Below, piece after piece: positions 8,835-17,264 of a stretch of 24,407 nucleotides of DNA (position 1 is the stretch's first letter; each line of letters begins with the position of its first letter). Made by a program: the position numbers and the translations under genes. The DNA comes from SIG653 sp045577455 (GTDB lineage: Bacteria > Bacillota > Clostridia > Oscillospirales > CAG-382): NCBI GenBank assembly GCA_045577455.1, contig JAZNIJ010000226.1, positions 1 through 24,407 on the forward strand, given 5' to 3'. A model generated the notes under the pieces. That model saw only the letters and a list, made by a program, of their open reading frames with translations. It was not told where the DNA came from and did not search any database.

Positions 8835-9153
8835 ACTCATCATCTCCTTTTATTACGGTTTTTCCGTATTCTGTAAGGGCATAAAAATTCGCATGATCAA
8901 AACATTCTTTTTTGAATTGTCTGACGGATATAATGTTGGCTTTCTTTAATTTTTTAATTACATTTCTTACCACTTTTTCACCCATAAAAGGAAAAATTGC
9001 CATTAATGATTTCTGTGTAAGTCTCACCCAGGAACAACCATGGTCGTCCATCCGAGACATACATTTTTCAATGCAATAATCGATATATCCGACTATAAGG
9101 GCAGCATTAATACCATGTTTTATTGCAACTGTATTACTATAATTACATATCAT
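8827..9153 (-). CDS. Winged-helix DNA-binding protein (108 aa)
   Basis: A 108-residue protein with the pattern of a small winged helix: an N-terminal helix (TVAIKHGINAALIVGYIDYC), a recognition region WVRLTQKSLMAIFPFMGEK followed by VVRNVIKKLKKANIISVRQF, and a wing-like C-terminus (FDHANFYALTEYGKTV). The 'play the helix, turn into strand' layout with 'aligned tyrosine' NFYALTEYG is typical of replication- or regulation-associated winged helices of plasmids, ICEs and phages. The start ATG 9153 has AGGAGG 8 bases upstream, directly behind a terminator hairpin, so this is the first gene of the left-hand operon that leads into the giant methylase-helicase. It may regulate that operon or assist replication; this is inferred. 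Confidence 0.8.
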   Translation of the reverse strand: MICNYSNTVAIKHGINAALIVGYIDYCIEKCMSRMDDHGCSWVRLTQKSLMAIFPFMGEKVVRNVIKKLKKANIISVRQFKKECFDHANFYALTEYGKTVIKGDDEFE

Positions 9154-9167
9154 TTTGTCGTCCTCCT

Positions 9168-9196
9168 AAAAAGCGAGGGCGACTACAAAGCCGCCC
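9168..9196 (-). terminator. Rho-independent terminator after the adhesin gene
   Basis: On the minus strand GGGCGGC-TTTGTA-GTCGCCC (9196-9177) forms a 7-bp stem. Its only non-Watson-Crick pair is a G-U wobble, which would be an A-C mismatch on the plus strand. TCGC and then TTTTT (9172-9168) follow. It ends the adhesin gene, and the ribosome binding site of the winged-helix gene starts immediately behind it. Confidence 0.72.
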
Positions 9197-9213
9197 TTTA
9201 TTGTTAAAATTAT

Positions 9214-12200
9214 TTATCTTCCTATATACCAATCATCATAAACAGCATCTTCAATATTGATATATGTTGAGTTATATTCCTTATACATCATACCTGAAGG
9301 TGTCCACAAGTCACTCAGTTTTATTCTTATTGTGTATTTACCATCAGGATACCATAACGGAGTAAAATGAACATTTCCATAAGAACCGTTATTTTCAAAA
9401 ATCCATAAATTACTTGACAGTTTCAATGTTGTAATTTTTCCGTTATCAACCGAATAGTTATACTCAGGAAAATATGCCTCTCCTGTCTGCGGAAGTGTAT
9501 AAGAATTTGCAGGTGGTACATCATATTCCTCTTCTTTCACATCAGCACCATTGGGGAACATCAATTTTATTCCGTACCCGGATTTCATATGCCATATACT
9601 ACCCTGTTTTTTGGCTATATTAATGTTAATTGGTATAATCTGAGCTGTTTTAGATGCACAACCAATATAATATTGTTTTTTTACAAATTCACCATTTGTA
9701 TAAGTCCATTCCCACCATTTGCATGCTCTACCACGAACACTTGGAACCGAAGGAATCTCATAGTTTGCAGGACCTTTCTTTTCGAACTGTGTGTCGGGCG
9801 TCAAAGATGTAATTTGCGGTGTTGTAGTATATTGTGCCGTTACCTTACTGTACGATTTACCATCATCTAGTATCTCACCTGTAATTGTAACATCGGCACC
9901 ATTTAACCCTATTGGAACTTTCCACTTGAAATACACAATATTATTCTGTACTCCCGGAACTACAACCTGTTTTCTGTTATATGATTTTAACAATGTTGAA
10001 CCATTATATATATTGATTTTTACTGAAACTTCATCATCAGGTGTATAATCATCGGTATATGAATTTTTAAGCCAATAACTTGTAATCACTTCTGTATTTT
10101 CACGGTAATCGGCATTTGGCTTAATAGGTTGGAGTGTGAGCGGATGTTTTACTTTACACTTTAGCGTTGCAGTATTATTACTACCAACCGTTTCATATTC
10201 AGTATTATATATTCCAGCGCCTTCAAGATAAACACCACCCCAAATGCTTATATCTCTCTTATTGGGGACAGTAAAAGAATCACCTTCTACAACGATTGAC
10301 GACTTTGCAGGGATTGCATAAACTCCGTCTATCTGTGTTTTATCAGAATTAAAGCCCTCAACATATACCTTGACATCGGTATTATTTTGATATGTATAAC
10401 TTACAGTAACAAGCTTTCCTGCCTCAAGATTATCTACATTAACCGGACTTTTTGTTGAATGATCTACAAGAGTTATCTTTGTAAGTGCAACATCAGGTTT
10501 CACAACAGGTAAAGCATACCATGTATCTTCAAAGGTATTATTTTTATCCCTTGACCACCAAGTTTCAAGATTAAATTTTAATTTACTTTGACTAGTAACC
10601 GGAACAGTATATGTACCGATTGCACTATTTAATGTAACGGGTGTTGATTTTGAAATACCTACTTTATTCTTTGCTGCATCATATCCGTCATTATCAGGAT
10701 AAACCGTTGTCCATTTTGAGCCATTATAATTATATATTGACCCTCTCAAATACTCTGTTGATAACCAATCGTTATCAGCTGTATACTTATATGCGATTCT
10801 TATATTCTGACCGGAATAAAGCTTACCACTTGAACCTGTACTTCCATTATATGCCACAACATTTCCTTCGTAATCATATGCATCCACCTCTGTTCTGTAA
10901 ACAACAGGTTTAATCGGGATATAGAAAGTTTTTATTGTACCACTTTTCTTGACATTACCTGATGCATCAATCCAATCGGTTTTTGCTTGAATTTCAAAAT
11001 ACTGCTGACCTGCAGTAATTGTCTTATAATCACCTGTGAACTGTGCCGGAAACCACTGTGAAGAGGTGTTTGAACTGCTGAGTGTTACATCTCTTGTGGT
11101 CCAAGAACCACCGTTGTATTTTACATACTGTCTTACTTTTATATCCTCTGTTTCTGTTGGGAAATGAATATTGTACCATATGGTATCACCTATTGTCGGA
11201 TAATCGGTCTTGCACACATAATCATCAAAAACATTTCCCTTTGAAACACCAAACAATTTTGATTTATCATTTTTTGAACCACTGTAAACATCGCACTCAT
11301 CCACTGCCAAATTAATGTCATATTCCCATTTTGCATATAGGGTAATTACTGCACCATCTGTTGATGTTAGATTTTTCACATATTGCTTATCAGCATAATT
11401 TATTCCCGTTCCATTGGCTTTGGTATTCCACCCTGCAAACTTATACGAGTTTTTTGTAAATCCATTAGCTGTTAAGGTTTTTGCAACATCATAAGTCATT
11501 GACATAGGTTCGGTAGAACCACCGGTTGCGCCATTTCCGTCAAACTTAATTGTATAAGTTATGTCTGACAATGATGAGTCGCTTTTCTGATTATATGCAA
11601 TACCCGCTCCGTAACCTTTTGTAAGTATTGTATCAAACGATATTTTTGAAGAACTCCCGACAGGAGTTGCAGCGCCCCATAAACCCTGACCATCAGGAGT
11701 ATAAAGTTTATTAGGCCATATTCGGTTAGTGTAGTTAGCAATAAATCCCCAAGAATCAGAAGTACTACTTGTGCCTCCTGTACTTGAACCACCTAATACG
11801 CTTCGCCCGCAATAAGCAATTTCAGAAACCGTTAGCGCCTGATATTCACCGGCAAGACATATATCGAATAAAGGCTCAACAATAACCTTATCTCCATTGT
11901 TCATATTGCTTACGCTACCAACACCGAGTTTTGAAAGCACCTTGTTGATATTTGTCTCGTAGGTCTGCCACGCCTCTATAGCAGCAGGATTAGGTAAAGC
12001 TGTTATAAAATCCATATCTTTTTCTTTATAACAGTTTGTTTGGTTATAAGTTGTTGTTAGTTTTTCACTTTTGTTTTTTATCATCTGCTTTTTATTATAC
12101 TTTGTTGAAAACTTTGCAGATGTTAAATATGCATTATCTCCGTTAGATGTATTTCGATACACATCAATAACTTTTGTAACTTTCATATTTCCTGATGAAT

Positions 12201-12396
12201 CAACCACCGAAAAACGATATCCTACGACACAATTTGAATCATCAGTTGAACGAATAACATATCCTGTTGAACTGCCGTTCACTGCATCTGTGCTACCCCC
12301 TGCTGAATCACCGTCCCACGACAAAGCAAAGGAAGCATGGGGCTCAACAGAGAGTAACATACACGCAACAAGAATAATTGAAATTATCTTTTTGAT
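9214..12396 (-). CDS. Secreted adhesin-like protein with InlB B-repeat, apparent ATC start
   Basis: A 1,060-residue exported protein. The N-terminus reads as a signal peptide: basic IKKIISIIL, hydrophobic VACMLLSV, then HASFA before LSWDG. A segment rich in Asn/Thr/Ser follows; an InlB B-repeat (about residues 278-357: IKFDGNGATGGSTEP, YKFAGWNTKANGTG, VITLYAKW) comes next. Several beta-rich Ig/CARDB-like modules lie in the middle, and the C-terminal domain (about 1010-1060) contains FTPLWYPDGKYTIRI and ends DDWYIGR. No LPXTG or membrane anchor is visible, so it is released or held by its C-terminal domain. The first in-frame ATG (12360) lies inside the signal peptide with no ribosome binding site. 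GGGAGG (12405-12410) instead stands 8 bases before ATC 12396, which yields a normal signal peptide. A role as tip or surface adhesin working with the adjacent Tad pilus is inferred. Confidence 0.85.
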   Translation of the reverse strand: MKKIISIILVACMLLSVEPHASFALSWDGDSAGGSTDAVNGSSTGYVIRSTDDSNCVVGYRFSVVDSSGNMKVTKVIDVYRNTSNGDNAYLTSAKFSTKYNKKQMIKNKSEKLTTTYNQTNCYKEKDMDFITALPNPAAIEAWQTYETNINKVLSKLGVGSVSNMNNGDKVIVEPLFDICLAGEYQALTVSEIAYCGRSVLGGSSTGGTSSTSDSWGFIANYTNRIWPNKLYTPDGQGLWGAATPVGSSSKISFDTILTKGYGAGIAYNQKSDSSLSDITYTIKFDGNGATGGSTEPMSMTYDVAKTLTANGFTKNSYKFAGWNTKANGTGINYADKQYVKNLTSTDGAVITLYAKWEYDINLAVDECDVYSGSKNDKSKLFGVSKGNVFDDYVCKTDYPTIGDTIWYNIHFPTETEDIKVRQYVKYNGGSWTTRDVTLSSSNTSSQWFPAQFTGDYKTITAGQQYFEIQAKTDWIDASGNVKKSGTIKTFYIPIKPVVYRTEVDAYDYEGNVVAYNGSTGSSGKLYSGQNIRIAYKYTADNDWLSTEYLRGSIYNYNGSKWTTVYPDNDGYDAAKNKVGISKSTPVTLNSAIGTYTVPVTSQSKLKFNLETWWSRDKNNTFEDTWYALPVVKPDVALTKITLVDHSTKSPVNVDNLEAGKLVTVSYTYQNNTDVKVYVEGFNSDKTQIDGVYAIPAKSSIVVEGDSFTVPNKRDISIWGGVYLEGAGIYNTEYETVGSNNTATLKCKVKHPLTLQPIKPNADYRENTEVITSYWLKNSYTDDYTPDDEVSVKINIYNGSTLLKSYNRKQVVVPGVQNNIVYFKWKVPIGLNGADVTITGEILDDGKSYSKVTAQYTTTPQITSLTPDTQFEKKGPANYEIPSVPSVRGRACKWWEWTYTNGEFVKKQYYIGCASKTAQIIPININIAKKQGSIWHMKSGYGIKLMFPNGADVKEEEYDVPPANSYTLPQTGEAYFPEYNYSVDNGKITTLKLSSNLWIFENNGSYGNVHFTPLWYPDGKYTIRIKLSDLWTPSGMMYKEYNSTYINIEDAVYDDWYIGR

Positions 12397-12416
12397 ATTT
12401 TTATCCTCCCTACTAT

Positions 12417-12446
12417 AAAAAATAAAAGCTCGACTTTACGCCGAGC
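12417..12446 (-). terminator. Rho-independent terminator between Cys-rich gene and adhesin gene
   Basis: On the minus strand GCTCGGC-GTAAA-GTCGAGC (12446-12428) forms a 7-bp stem with one G-U wobble, followed by TTTTATTTTTT (12427-12417). It lies 18 bases after the stop of the cysteine-rich gene and just before the adhesin ribosome binding site. No room for a normal promoter plus leader remains behind it, so the adhesin probably depends on read-through from the Tad operon at reduced level (inference). Confidence 0.72.
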
Positions 12447-12463
12447 CTATAATAAACCATTTA

Positions 12464-13198
12464 TTAATGAGAATGACACATTTTACTTTTGACATATTTA
12501 CCGCATTTAGGACACTTGGTATCAACTGTAAATCTCACGCAAGAGTTATTTGAACCTGTTCCCACTTTTTTGCCACACACCTGACAATATTCGCTTGGGT
12601 CACTTTTTCCAGAATAACGTTCACATTTTGTTGGGTCATAACATGCGTTACCCCATTCATCATATGTATAAAAGGACTTACATGAATGTGAACCGCAATA
12701 GCTGCAGCCTTTCTTTTCAAGATTAGTTATAAAATTGTGGGTTTCCTTACTGTCACAGTGATGTCCTTTTTTACCACAACTGTATTCTTTAACATCATCA
12801 CTACCGTTATCAATAATTTCGTAATTGTTTCCCTGTGATATTCCGTTTTGATTCCCCTCTTCCACGGGTCTTGCCGGTTTCACATTATCAGTATACTGAT
12901 TTCCGTAATTAAGTGTCGTTTTTTCTGACAATGTTGGTTCTTGGAGTTCAATAATCTCCACACCGTCTTCTGCTTCGCTTTCTGTTTTTCCAACAACATC
13001 ATCTTCAATTACAATATCTGCAATATCCTCGGATTTTTCTGTCACCTGATTGGATATATTACTTTTACTGTCATCTTCTTTAAAATGACTTACACAAACT
13101 GTTGTGATAATTGCCGCTAATACGACACCAATAGCAATTACAACAATGGTGTTTCTCTTTTTCTTCTCCATAGTGCGGAGTTTACTTATAAAATACAT
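12464..13198 (-). CDS. Membrane-anchored protein with an external cysteine-rich zinc-ribbon-like region
   Basis: A 244-residue protein. The start ATG 13198 has AGGAGG 9 bases upstream. A basic N-terminus (MEKKKRN) precedes one membrane helix (IVVIAIGVVLAAIITTVCV, about residues 18-36), then a long acidic, probably disordered stalk (about 40-135). The C-terminal 105 residues hold 13 cysteines, including CSYCGSHSC, CYDPTKC, CQVCGKK and CPKCGK, plus clustered histidines (KKGHHC, CHSH at the end). These are paired CxxC knuckles typical of zinc ribbons, but here predicted outside the membrane. No peptidase or oxidoreductase motif is visible. It is the last gene of the Tad operon before a terminator. 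It may be a structural or sensor component of the pilus; I do not recognise the family. Confidence 0.8.
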   Translation of the reverse strand: MYFISKLRTMEKKKRNTIVVIAIGVVLAAIITTVCVSHFKEDDSKSNISNQVTEKSEDIADIVIEDDVVGKTESEAEDGVEIIELQEPTLSEKTTLNYGNQYTDNVKPARPVEEGNQNGISQGNNYEIIDNGSDDVKEYSCGKKGHHCDSKETHNFITNLEKKGCSYCGSHSCKSFYTYDEWGNACYDPTKCERYSGKSDPSEYCQVCGKKVGTGSNNSCVRFTVDTKCPKCGKYVKSKMCHSH

Positions 13199-13218
13199 AA
13201 TTTATTTCCTCCTATGAT

Positions 13219-13698
13219 TTAAAATTTCTCGGTTAATATAGATGTTACCTCTATGGGGATATTCACAGTCGGGAACTCTTTTCCTGCAAACCACATCGGG
13301 ATTGAAATGGTGTAATTTACAACAAGTTCAAGTTCATTTGCTTCACGAAAACTGAGTGTAGGTTCTGTTATGTGAAACAACTCTTGTCCGTCTGCATCTA
13401 TACTATATAGCATTCCGTTATCTTTTTCCAATGTGCAAAATGAGATTAACGATGTGCGAAATTTCTCGGTATCAATTACTTCGGTATAGTCATTACCTTG
13501 CTTAATACTGTTGTAGATTTCAGTTGAGTTCTGTGTTACAAAACTGTCGAGCACAACCTTTGTATTTTCTCTCATAAGGTTTACCTTTGATATGGCTGCA
13601 GAGTAAGTGAAAATCATTGCGAATATCATCGCAAAAATAAGAATAAAGACACAAGGGACTATATATCCCTCTGCCTTGTTTGATTTTAACAGCTTCAT
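13219..13698 (-). CDS. TadE-like minor pseudopilin (159 aa)
   Basis: A 159-residue protein with a basic N-terminus, the class III-like leader sequence SNKAEGYIVP (about residues 6-15), and a single N-terminal membrane helix (CVFILIFAMIFAMIFTYSA), followed by an extracytoplasmic beta-rich domain of about 125 residues. This layout, one helix directly behind a short prepilin leader, is that of TadE/TadF-type minor pseudopilins. Like the DUF4320 neighbour upstream (10-base gap), it carries a glycine-tyrosine (EGYI) at the likely processing site, consistent with cleavage by the operon's prepilin peptidase. Start ATG 13698 with a weak AGGTG upstream. The assignment rests on architecture and context rather than a signature motif. 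Confidence 0.75.
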   Translation of the reverse strand: MKLLKSNKAEGYIVPCVFILIFAMIFAMIFTYSAAISKVNLMRENTKVVLDSFVTQNSTEIYNSIKQGNDYTEVIDTEKFRTSLISFCTLEKDNGMLYSIDADGQELFHITEPTLSFREANELELVVNYTISIPMWFAGKEFPTVNIPIEVTSILTEKF

Positions 13699-13707
13699 TT
13701 ATTACAC

Positions 13708-14118
13708 CTACTTCCAATACTTTTCCGATATGCCTGACCTGTGACTTGTAACTGTTACGGGTATTCTGAACATACCGAGTCCCTGCACATAGGTCTGAAC
13801 AGACACATAAACATCCATTTGGTCTCCGAGCTGAACACGCTCATAGGTTGCATTGAAATAACTTTCTGCATCAGTATCTACTTGGAAATCAAAGAACTGA
13901 TTTTGAAGGCTCTCAACTCTTTCATCAAACTCACTGTCAAAGCAACCGTTAAATGTAGCAGTTTCAATGAGCTGACCTGATATTTCATCAAGGTCTTGTT
14001 TAAGAGTCATAAACTGAAAGATGTTAAGAACTACAACAAGAACCATCATCATAGCAAATATACCGATTACAACATCAATATATCCTTCGCCCTTTTTAGA
14101 TTTAATAAATTTCTTCAT
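13708..14118 (-). CDS. DUF4320 family minor pseudopilin
   Basis: A 136-residue protein. Start ATG 14118 (MKKFIKSKKGEGYIDVVIG) is chosen over an open extension to 14172 because GGAGG lies just upstream of it. The N-terminus KSKKGEGYIDVVIGIFAMMM, followed by a membrane helix and LKQDLDEISGQLIETATF, matches the DUF4320 family. That family occurs in clostridial conjugative elements and has pseudopilin architecture: leader with GE(G)Y, one helix, external domain. The external part (about 45-136) is beta-rich (DVYVSVQTYV, IPVTVTSHRSG). It sits between TadC and another TadE-like protein, so both probably form a minor-pilin pair processed by the operon's A24 peptidase. Confidence 0.82.
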   Translation of the reverse strand: MKKFIKSKKGEGYIDVVIGIFAMMMVLVVVLNIFQFMTLKQDLDEISGQLIETATFNGCFDSEFDERVESLQNQFFDFQVDTDAESYFNATYERVQLGDQMDVYVSVQTYVQGLGMFRIPVTVTSHRSGISEKYWK

Positions 14119-14131
14119 ATATACACCTCCG

Positions 14132-15004
14132 TTAGCCGAACAGAACGCCCATAGAAGAAACAATCTGAGCAAGAATAACTACGATATATATGAGCATAAA
14201 ACAGAAAAGAAGACACATAGAAAGTTTCTTTACTTTCTTCGGTATCTTCTCGGCTTCAAGTCTTAACTGCTGTCTTTGAATATCAGCAAACTTCATTGAG
14301 AGTGATTTCCAATACACTGTATTGACATCACCTCTGTTAATTGAGATAAGACCTCGGCAGACATCACTCATAAGTGGTGAACCTACTCTTGCTTCAAGTC
14401 TTGTTATAGCAATTTCGTTGTTACCTGAGTGCATATCCGCAGCAGTAATATCAAGCTCGTGTTTGAGTTCAGGTCCCGCATTTTTAGCAAAGGACTCAAT
14501 CATTTCAAGTACATCTTTACTGTGCATCAAGGACTTTTCAATCTTAAAAACAAATCTCGGAAGTTCATATTCAATCTTTGCTCTTTTTGCCCTTATTCGA
14601 TTTGATATGCCCTTCATATTCATTCGGTACAGAATGAAAGCAAGGAATATAATTATCGGGGAAAGTATTGGGAAGATAAAGAGAACGGGAATAGCAAATA
14701 CACCGACAATGAGGGATTTAACAATGGCATTTGCCATAAACATTTCGGGAGTAATATCCATTTGAGCCGTTCTTAAATCAGATTCCAACTGAGCTTTCTT
14801 AAACTCATTCAAACGAATTTTACGAGCAATAAAAGAAGCAACAGAGGAAAGCCAAACATCAATACTGCTTGTTTTCTCTTTCTGTTGCTTTGCAAGGTTA
14901 TTAACTGCCTTTGATGTTCTCATATACGGAATACGGAAACGGTCAGCCAAAATCATAAATAAGCCGATTCCGACAAGAACACCGATACATATTTTCATTA
15001 TCAT
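14132..15004 (-). CDS. tadC: TadC-like inner-membrane protein (T2SSF family)
   Basis: A 290-residue membrane protein with an N-terminal helix (ICIGVLVGIGLFMILADRF), a paired central helix hairpin (about 90-125: IVGVFAIPVLFIFPILSPII), a cytoplasmic helical domain (ELPRFVFKIEKSLMHSKDV, FAKNAGPELKHELDITAADM) and a C-terminal helix (CLLFCFMLIYIVVILAQIV). This is the GspF/TadC layout of the platform protein that couples the CpaF ATPase to pilin assembly. It follows TadB by 12 bases. Start ATG 15004 has AGGAGG 7 bases upstream. TadB and TadC are paralogues, and the order TadB-TadC behind CpaF is canonical for Tad loci. Confidence 0.85.
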   Translation of the reverse strand: MIMKICIGVLVGIGLFMILADRFRIPYMRTSKAVNNLAKQQKEKTSSIDVWLSSVASFIARKIRLNEFKKAQLESDLRTAQMDITPEMFMANAIVKSLIVGVFAIPVLFIFPILSPIIIFLAFILYRMNMKGISNRIRAKRAKIEYELPRFVFKIEKSLMHSKDVLEMIESFAKNAGPELKHELDITAADMHSGNNEIAITRLEARVGSPLMSDVCRGLISINRGDVNTVYWKSLSMKFADIQRQQLRLEAEKIPKKVKKLSMCLLFCFMLIYIVVILAQIVSSMGVLFG

Positions 15005-15016
15005 TTGACCGCCTCC

Positions 15017-15940
15017 TTATCTTTTGAATTCAACGGGTTTTGTGAACTTTAACATAAAGAAGTATGTTACCACTATCACAATACCACATACACCGAGTAC
15101 GATTTTACCGGGAGTTTCAAATATGAGAGTATGAAACCAATCCTTGTTAAGAACATACAAGAGAGGAATGTTACCGACTACAAGACCGACCATTGTGTAG
15201 TATTCAGTTCTTACGGCTGACATCATTGTATTAAGTTCACTATTTACAATACGAACATCCGTGAGCTTTGAAACAATAGGCTGTAAGGTATCTTTCATTT
15301 CTTGGTTATCCTGGCACTGTATAAGGGTATCAACCCATTCACGGAAGATTTCATCATCAACCTTCTTTTTAAGGTTATATAGTGCCTGCTTTACACTTGA
15401 AGATACCGCCATTGCATCACCAATGAACGCCGTAAAACATTCTTTAAGTGGTGGCTTGATGTGAGGTAAGTTTTCCTGTACTGCCATAATGATATTACCG
15501 TCTCTTGAATATGAGGTAGTAATAATAGAGAGTGCAGTTTCAAGCTCTTCCTTTGTCTGCTTTTCATAGATGTTTATGATATTACGTACATAAACAAAGG
15601 GTATCATAGCGAATGCTACCGATAAAGCAGGGATAAGGAATACATTATTTATTAAAACAGCAACTACAGCACCTACGGCAAAAAGAACCAATGCTGATGA
15701 ACATACAAAAGCAAACATTCCTTCTTTACCACAAGCCTTTAATGCCGATTGCAGATATTCAAGTTTTGCACCCAAGCCTTTTTTCTTTTTACCTGCTCTG
15801 AGTGCTCTTGCTTTGTCACGAATATTAGGTTTCTTTGATACAACAGAACTTAAATCCTGTGTTATCTGTTGCGGGGTTAAATTAAGAAAACATACGATTG
15901 CTATAATGAGAAATATAGATGCAATCATTGGGAGTATCAT
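15017..15940 (-). CDS. tadB: TadB-like inner-membrane protein (T2SSF family)
   Basis: A 307-residue membrane protein with an N-terminal helix (ILPMIASIFLIIAIVCFLNL), a basic segment, a double helix (about 97-140: MFAFVCSSALVLFAVGAVVA, FLIPALSVAFAMIPFVYV), a cytoplasmic four-helix-type region (ELETALSIITTSYSRDGNII, LKECFTAFIGDAMAVSSSV, FREWVDTLIQCQDN), and C-terminal helices. Together with TadC it forms the platform for pilus assembly. It overlaps the end of cpaF by four bases; GGGAG lies ahead of ATG 15940. Confidence 0.85.
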   Translation of the reverse strand: MILPMIASIFLIIAIVCFLNLTPQQITQDLSSVVSKKPNIRDKARALRAGKKKKGLGAKLEYLQSALKACGKEGMFAFVCSSALVLFAVGAVVAVLINNVFLIPALSVAFAMIPFVYVRNIINIYEKQTKEELETALSIITTSYSRDGNIIMAVQENLPHIKPPLKECFTAFIGDAMAVSSSVKQALYNLKKKVDDEIFREWVDTLIQCQDNQEMKDTLQPIVSKLTDVRIVNSELNTMMSAVRTEYYTMVGLVVGNIPLLYVLNKDWFHTLIFETPGKIVLGVCGIVIVVTYFFMLKFTKPVEFKR

Positions 15941-17250
15941 TCGTAATCAGCTCCCTTCTTTAAGAATTTGTTTAATTCCTCCTGTGGTACGCCAAACTGC
16001 AGGAGTTTTCTTTTGAGATTGTCTGACATAATTTCAGGCTGTTCAAAATAGCCTTCGGTTACATATTTACCATTTACGATTTCATTTTTGGTGATATTAA
16101 ATCTGAATAGTGTGTGATAAACTCTATCACCGTTGGGAAGTATCTCACACTCGGAAATATCCATAATCTTTCTTTCGTTGTTCTCTAACTTATGAGAGTA
16201 CACAACAATAGGGAAAGCCTGACCTGCCTGCATAAGTGAAGTCTTGAAGTCGATGGGGAAACGCTTCTGACAAAGAAGAGCAATTCGCATATGTGCTGAA
16301 TCAGCCGCAAATGCGTGTACTGTTGATACAACGGTATGACCTGTAAGACTTGCTTCAACTGCTGAATAACATTCAACATCTCGCATCTCACCGACACAAA
16401 CAATATCGGGATTAAATCGAAGAGAAGCTACAACAAGGTCTTCCTGAGTTATATCAAATGCAGGGTTATCGGAAGGACGGGAAAGAGTATGGACTACATT
16501 GTTTGCTACCTTGCCTTTCTTTTTTCGGACAAGTGAAAGTTCTCTTGAACCTGTTTCAATCGTGAACACTCGCTTACCATCGGGAATTGTAGTGAGTAGT
16601 GCATTAAGAAGTGTTGTTTTACCTGATGATGTAGCACCCGCAACAACCAGTGATACACCGTAACGCATACACATACAAAGGAAATCAATCATCTTTTCAG
16701 TTGCATTACCGGAAGAAATAATCTGTTTTCTGTTAATTCTTGACGGATGCAAAAGACGGATAGAAACACTGACACCCACTTCATCGTCAACAAGAGGTTC
16801 TTTGAGTGCCGTAATACGGGTATTATTAGGCAAATGACCTTGTGACATGGGAGTGGAGTTATCAATAATCATACCTGAATGATGAAGTAAACGCTTAACA
16901 ATATCGACAGCGTGAGAGGGAGAATAAAAATGCTCCTTTGCTTTTATTGTTCTACCCGAAGTATAGGTAATAGCAATATCATTCCAAGCATTGATGTTGA
17001 TTTCTTCAATGTTATCTCTGCTGAGATATTTAGTAAGAATAGAGTATTCAGCCATTTCAGAATAAAGTTTATTGCTCAGTTCGGTTTGTGTAAGTCCTTC
17101 AACTACATAACCGGTGTCAAGAAGATATTTGTCTATATATGACCTGAGCTGTGGCAATTTACTTGAATCAGAAAGTGCCGCCGCATAACGAGAGGAGATA
17201 TGCTCCTGAATCATCGATAACAGCGGCACAAAATCAATGATTTTCTGCAT
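15937..17250 (-). CDS. cpaF: CpaF/TadA family pilus-assembly ATPase
   Basis: A 437-residue secretion ATPase of the CpaF/VirB11 type, near the family's usual length. Visible signatures: N-terminal domain with DNIEEININAWNDI (about 79-91); Walker A GATSSGKTTL (about 204-213); Asp-box region RVFTIETGSRELSL; Walker B and following segment DIVCVGEMRDVECYSAVEA (about 280-298); His box GHTVVSTVHA. It powers polymerisation of the Flp/Tad pilins at the membrane. VirB11-type ATPases are close relatives, but TadB/TadC, CpaB, pilins and a prepilin peptidase next door favour CpaF. Start ATG 17250 has GGAG 8 bases upstream. Confidence 0.93.
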   Translation of the reverse strand: MQKIIDFVPLLSMIQEHISSRYAAALSDSSKLPQLRSYIDKYLLDTGYVVEGLTQTELSNKLYSEMAEYSILTKYLSRDNIEEININAWNDIAITYTSGRTIKAKEHFYSPSHAVDIVKRLLHHSGMIIDNSTPMSQGHLPNNTRITALKEPLVDDEVGVSVSIRLLHPSRINRKQIISSGNATEKMIDFLCMCMRYGVSLVVAGATSSGKTTLLNALLTTIPDGKRVFTIETGSRELSLVRKKKGKVANNVVHTLSRPSDNPAFDITQEDLVVASLRFNPDIVCVGEMRDVECYSAVEASLTGHTVVSTVHAFAADSAHMRIALLCQKRFPIDFKTSLMQAGQAFPIVVYSHKLENNERKIMDISECEILPNGDRVYHTLFRFNITKNEIVNGKYVTEGYFEQPEIMSDNLKRKLLQFGVPQEELNKFLKKGADYE

Positions 17251-17264
17251 TACTTAATCTCCGT

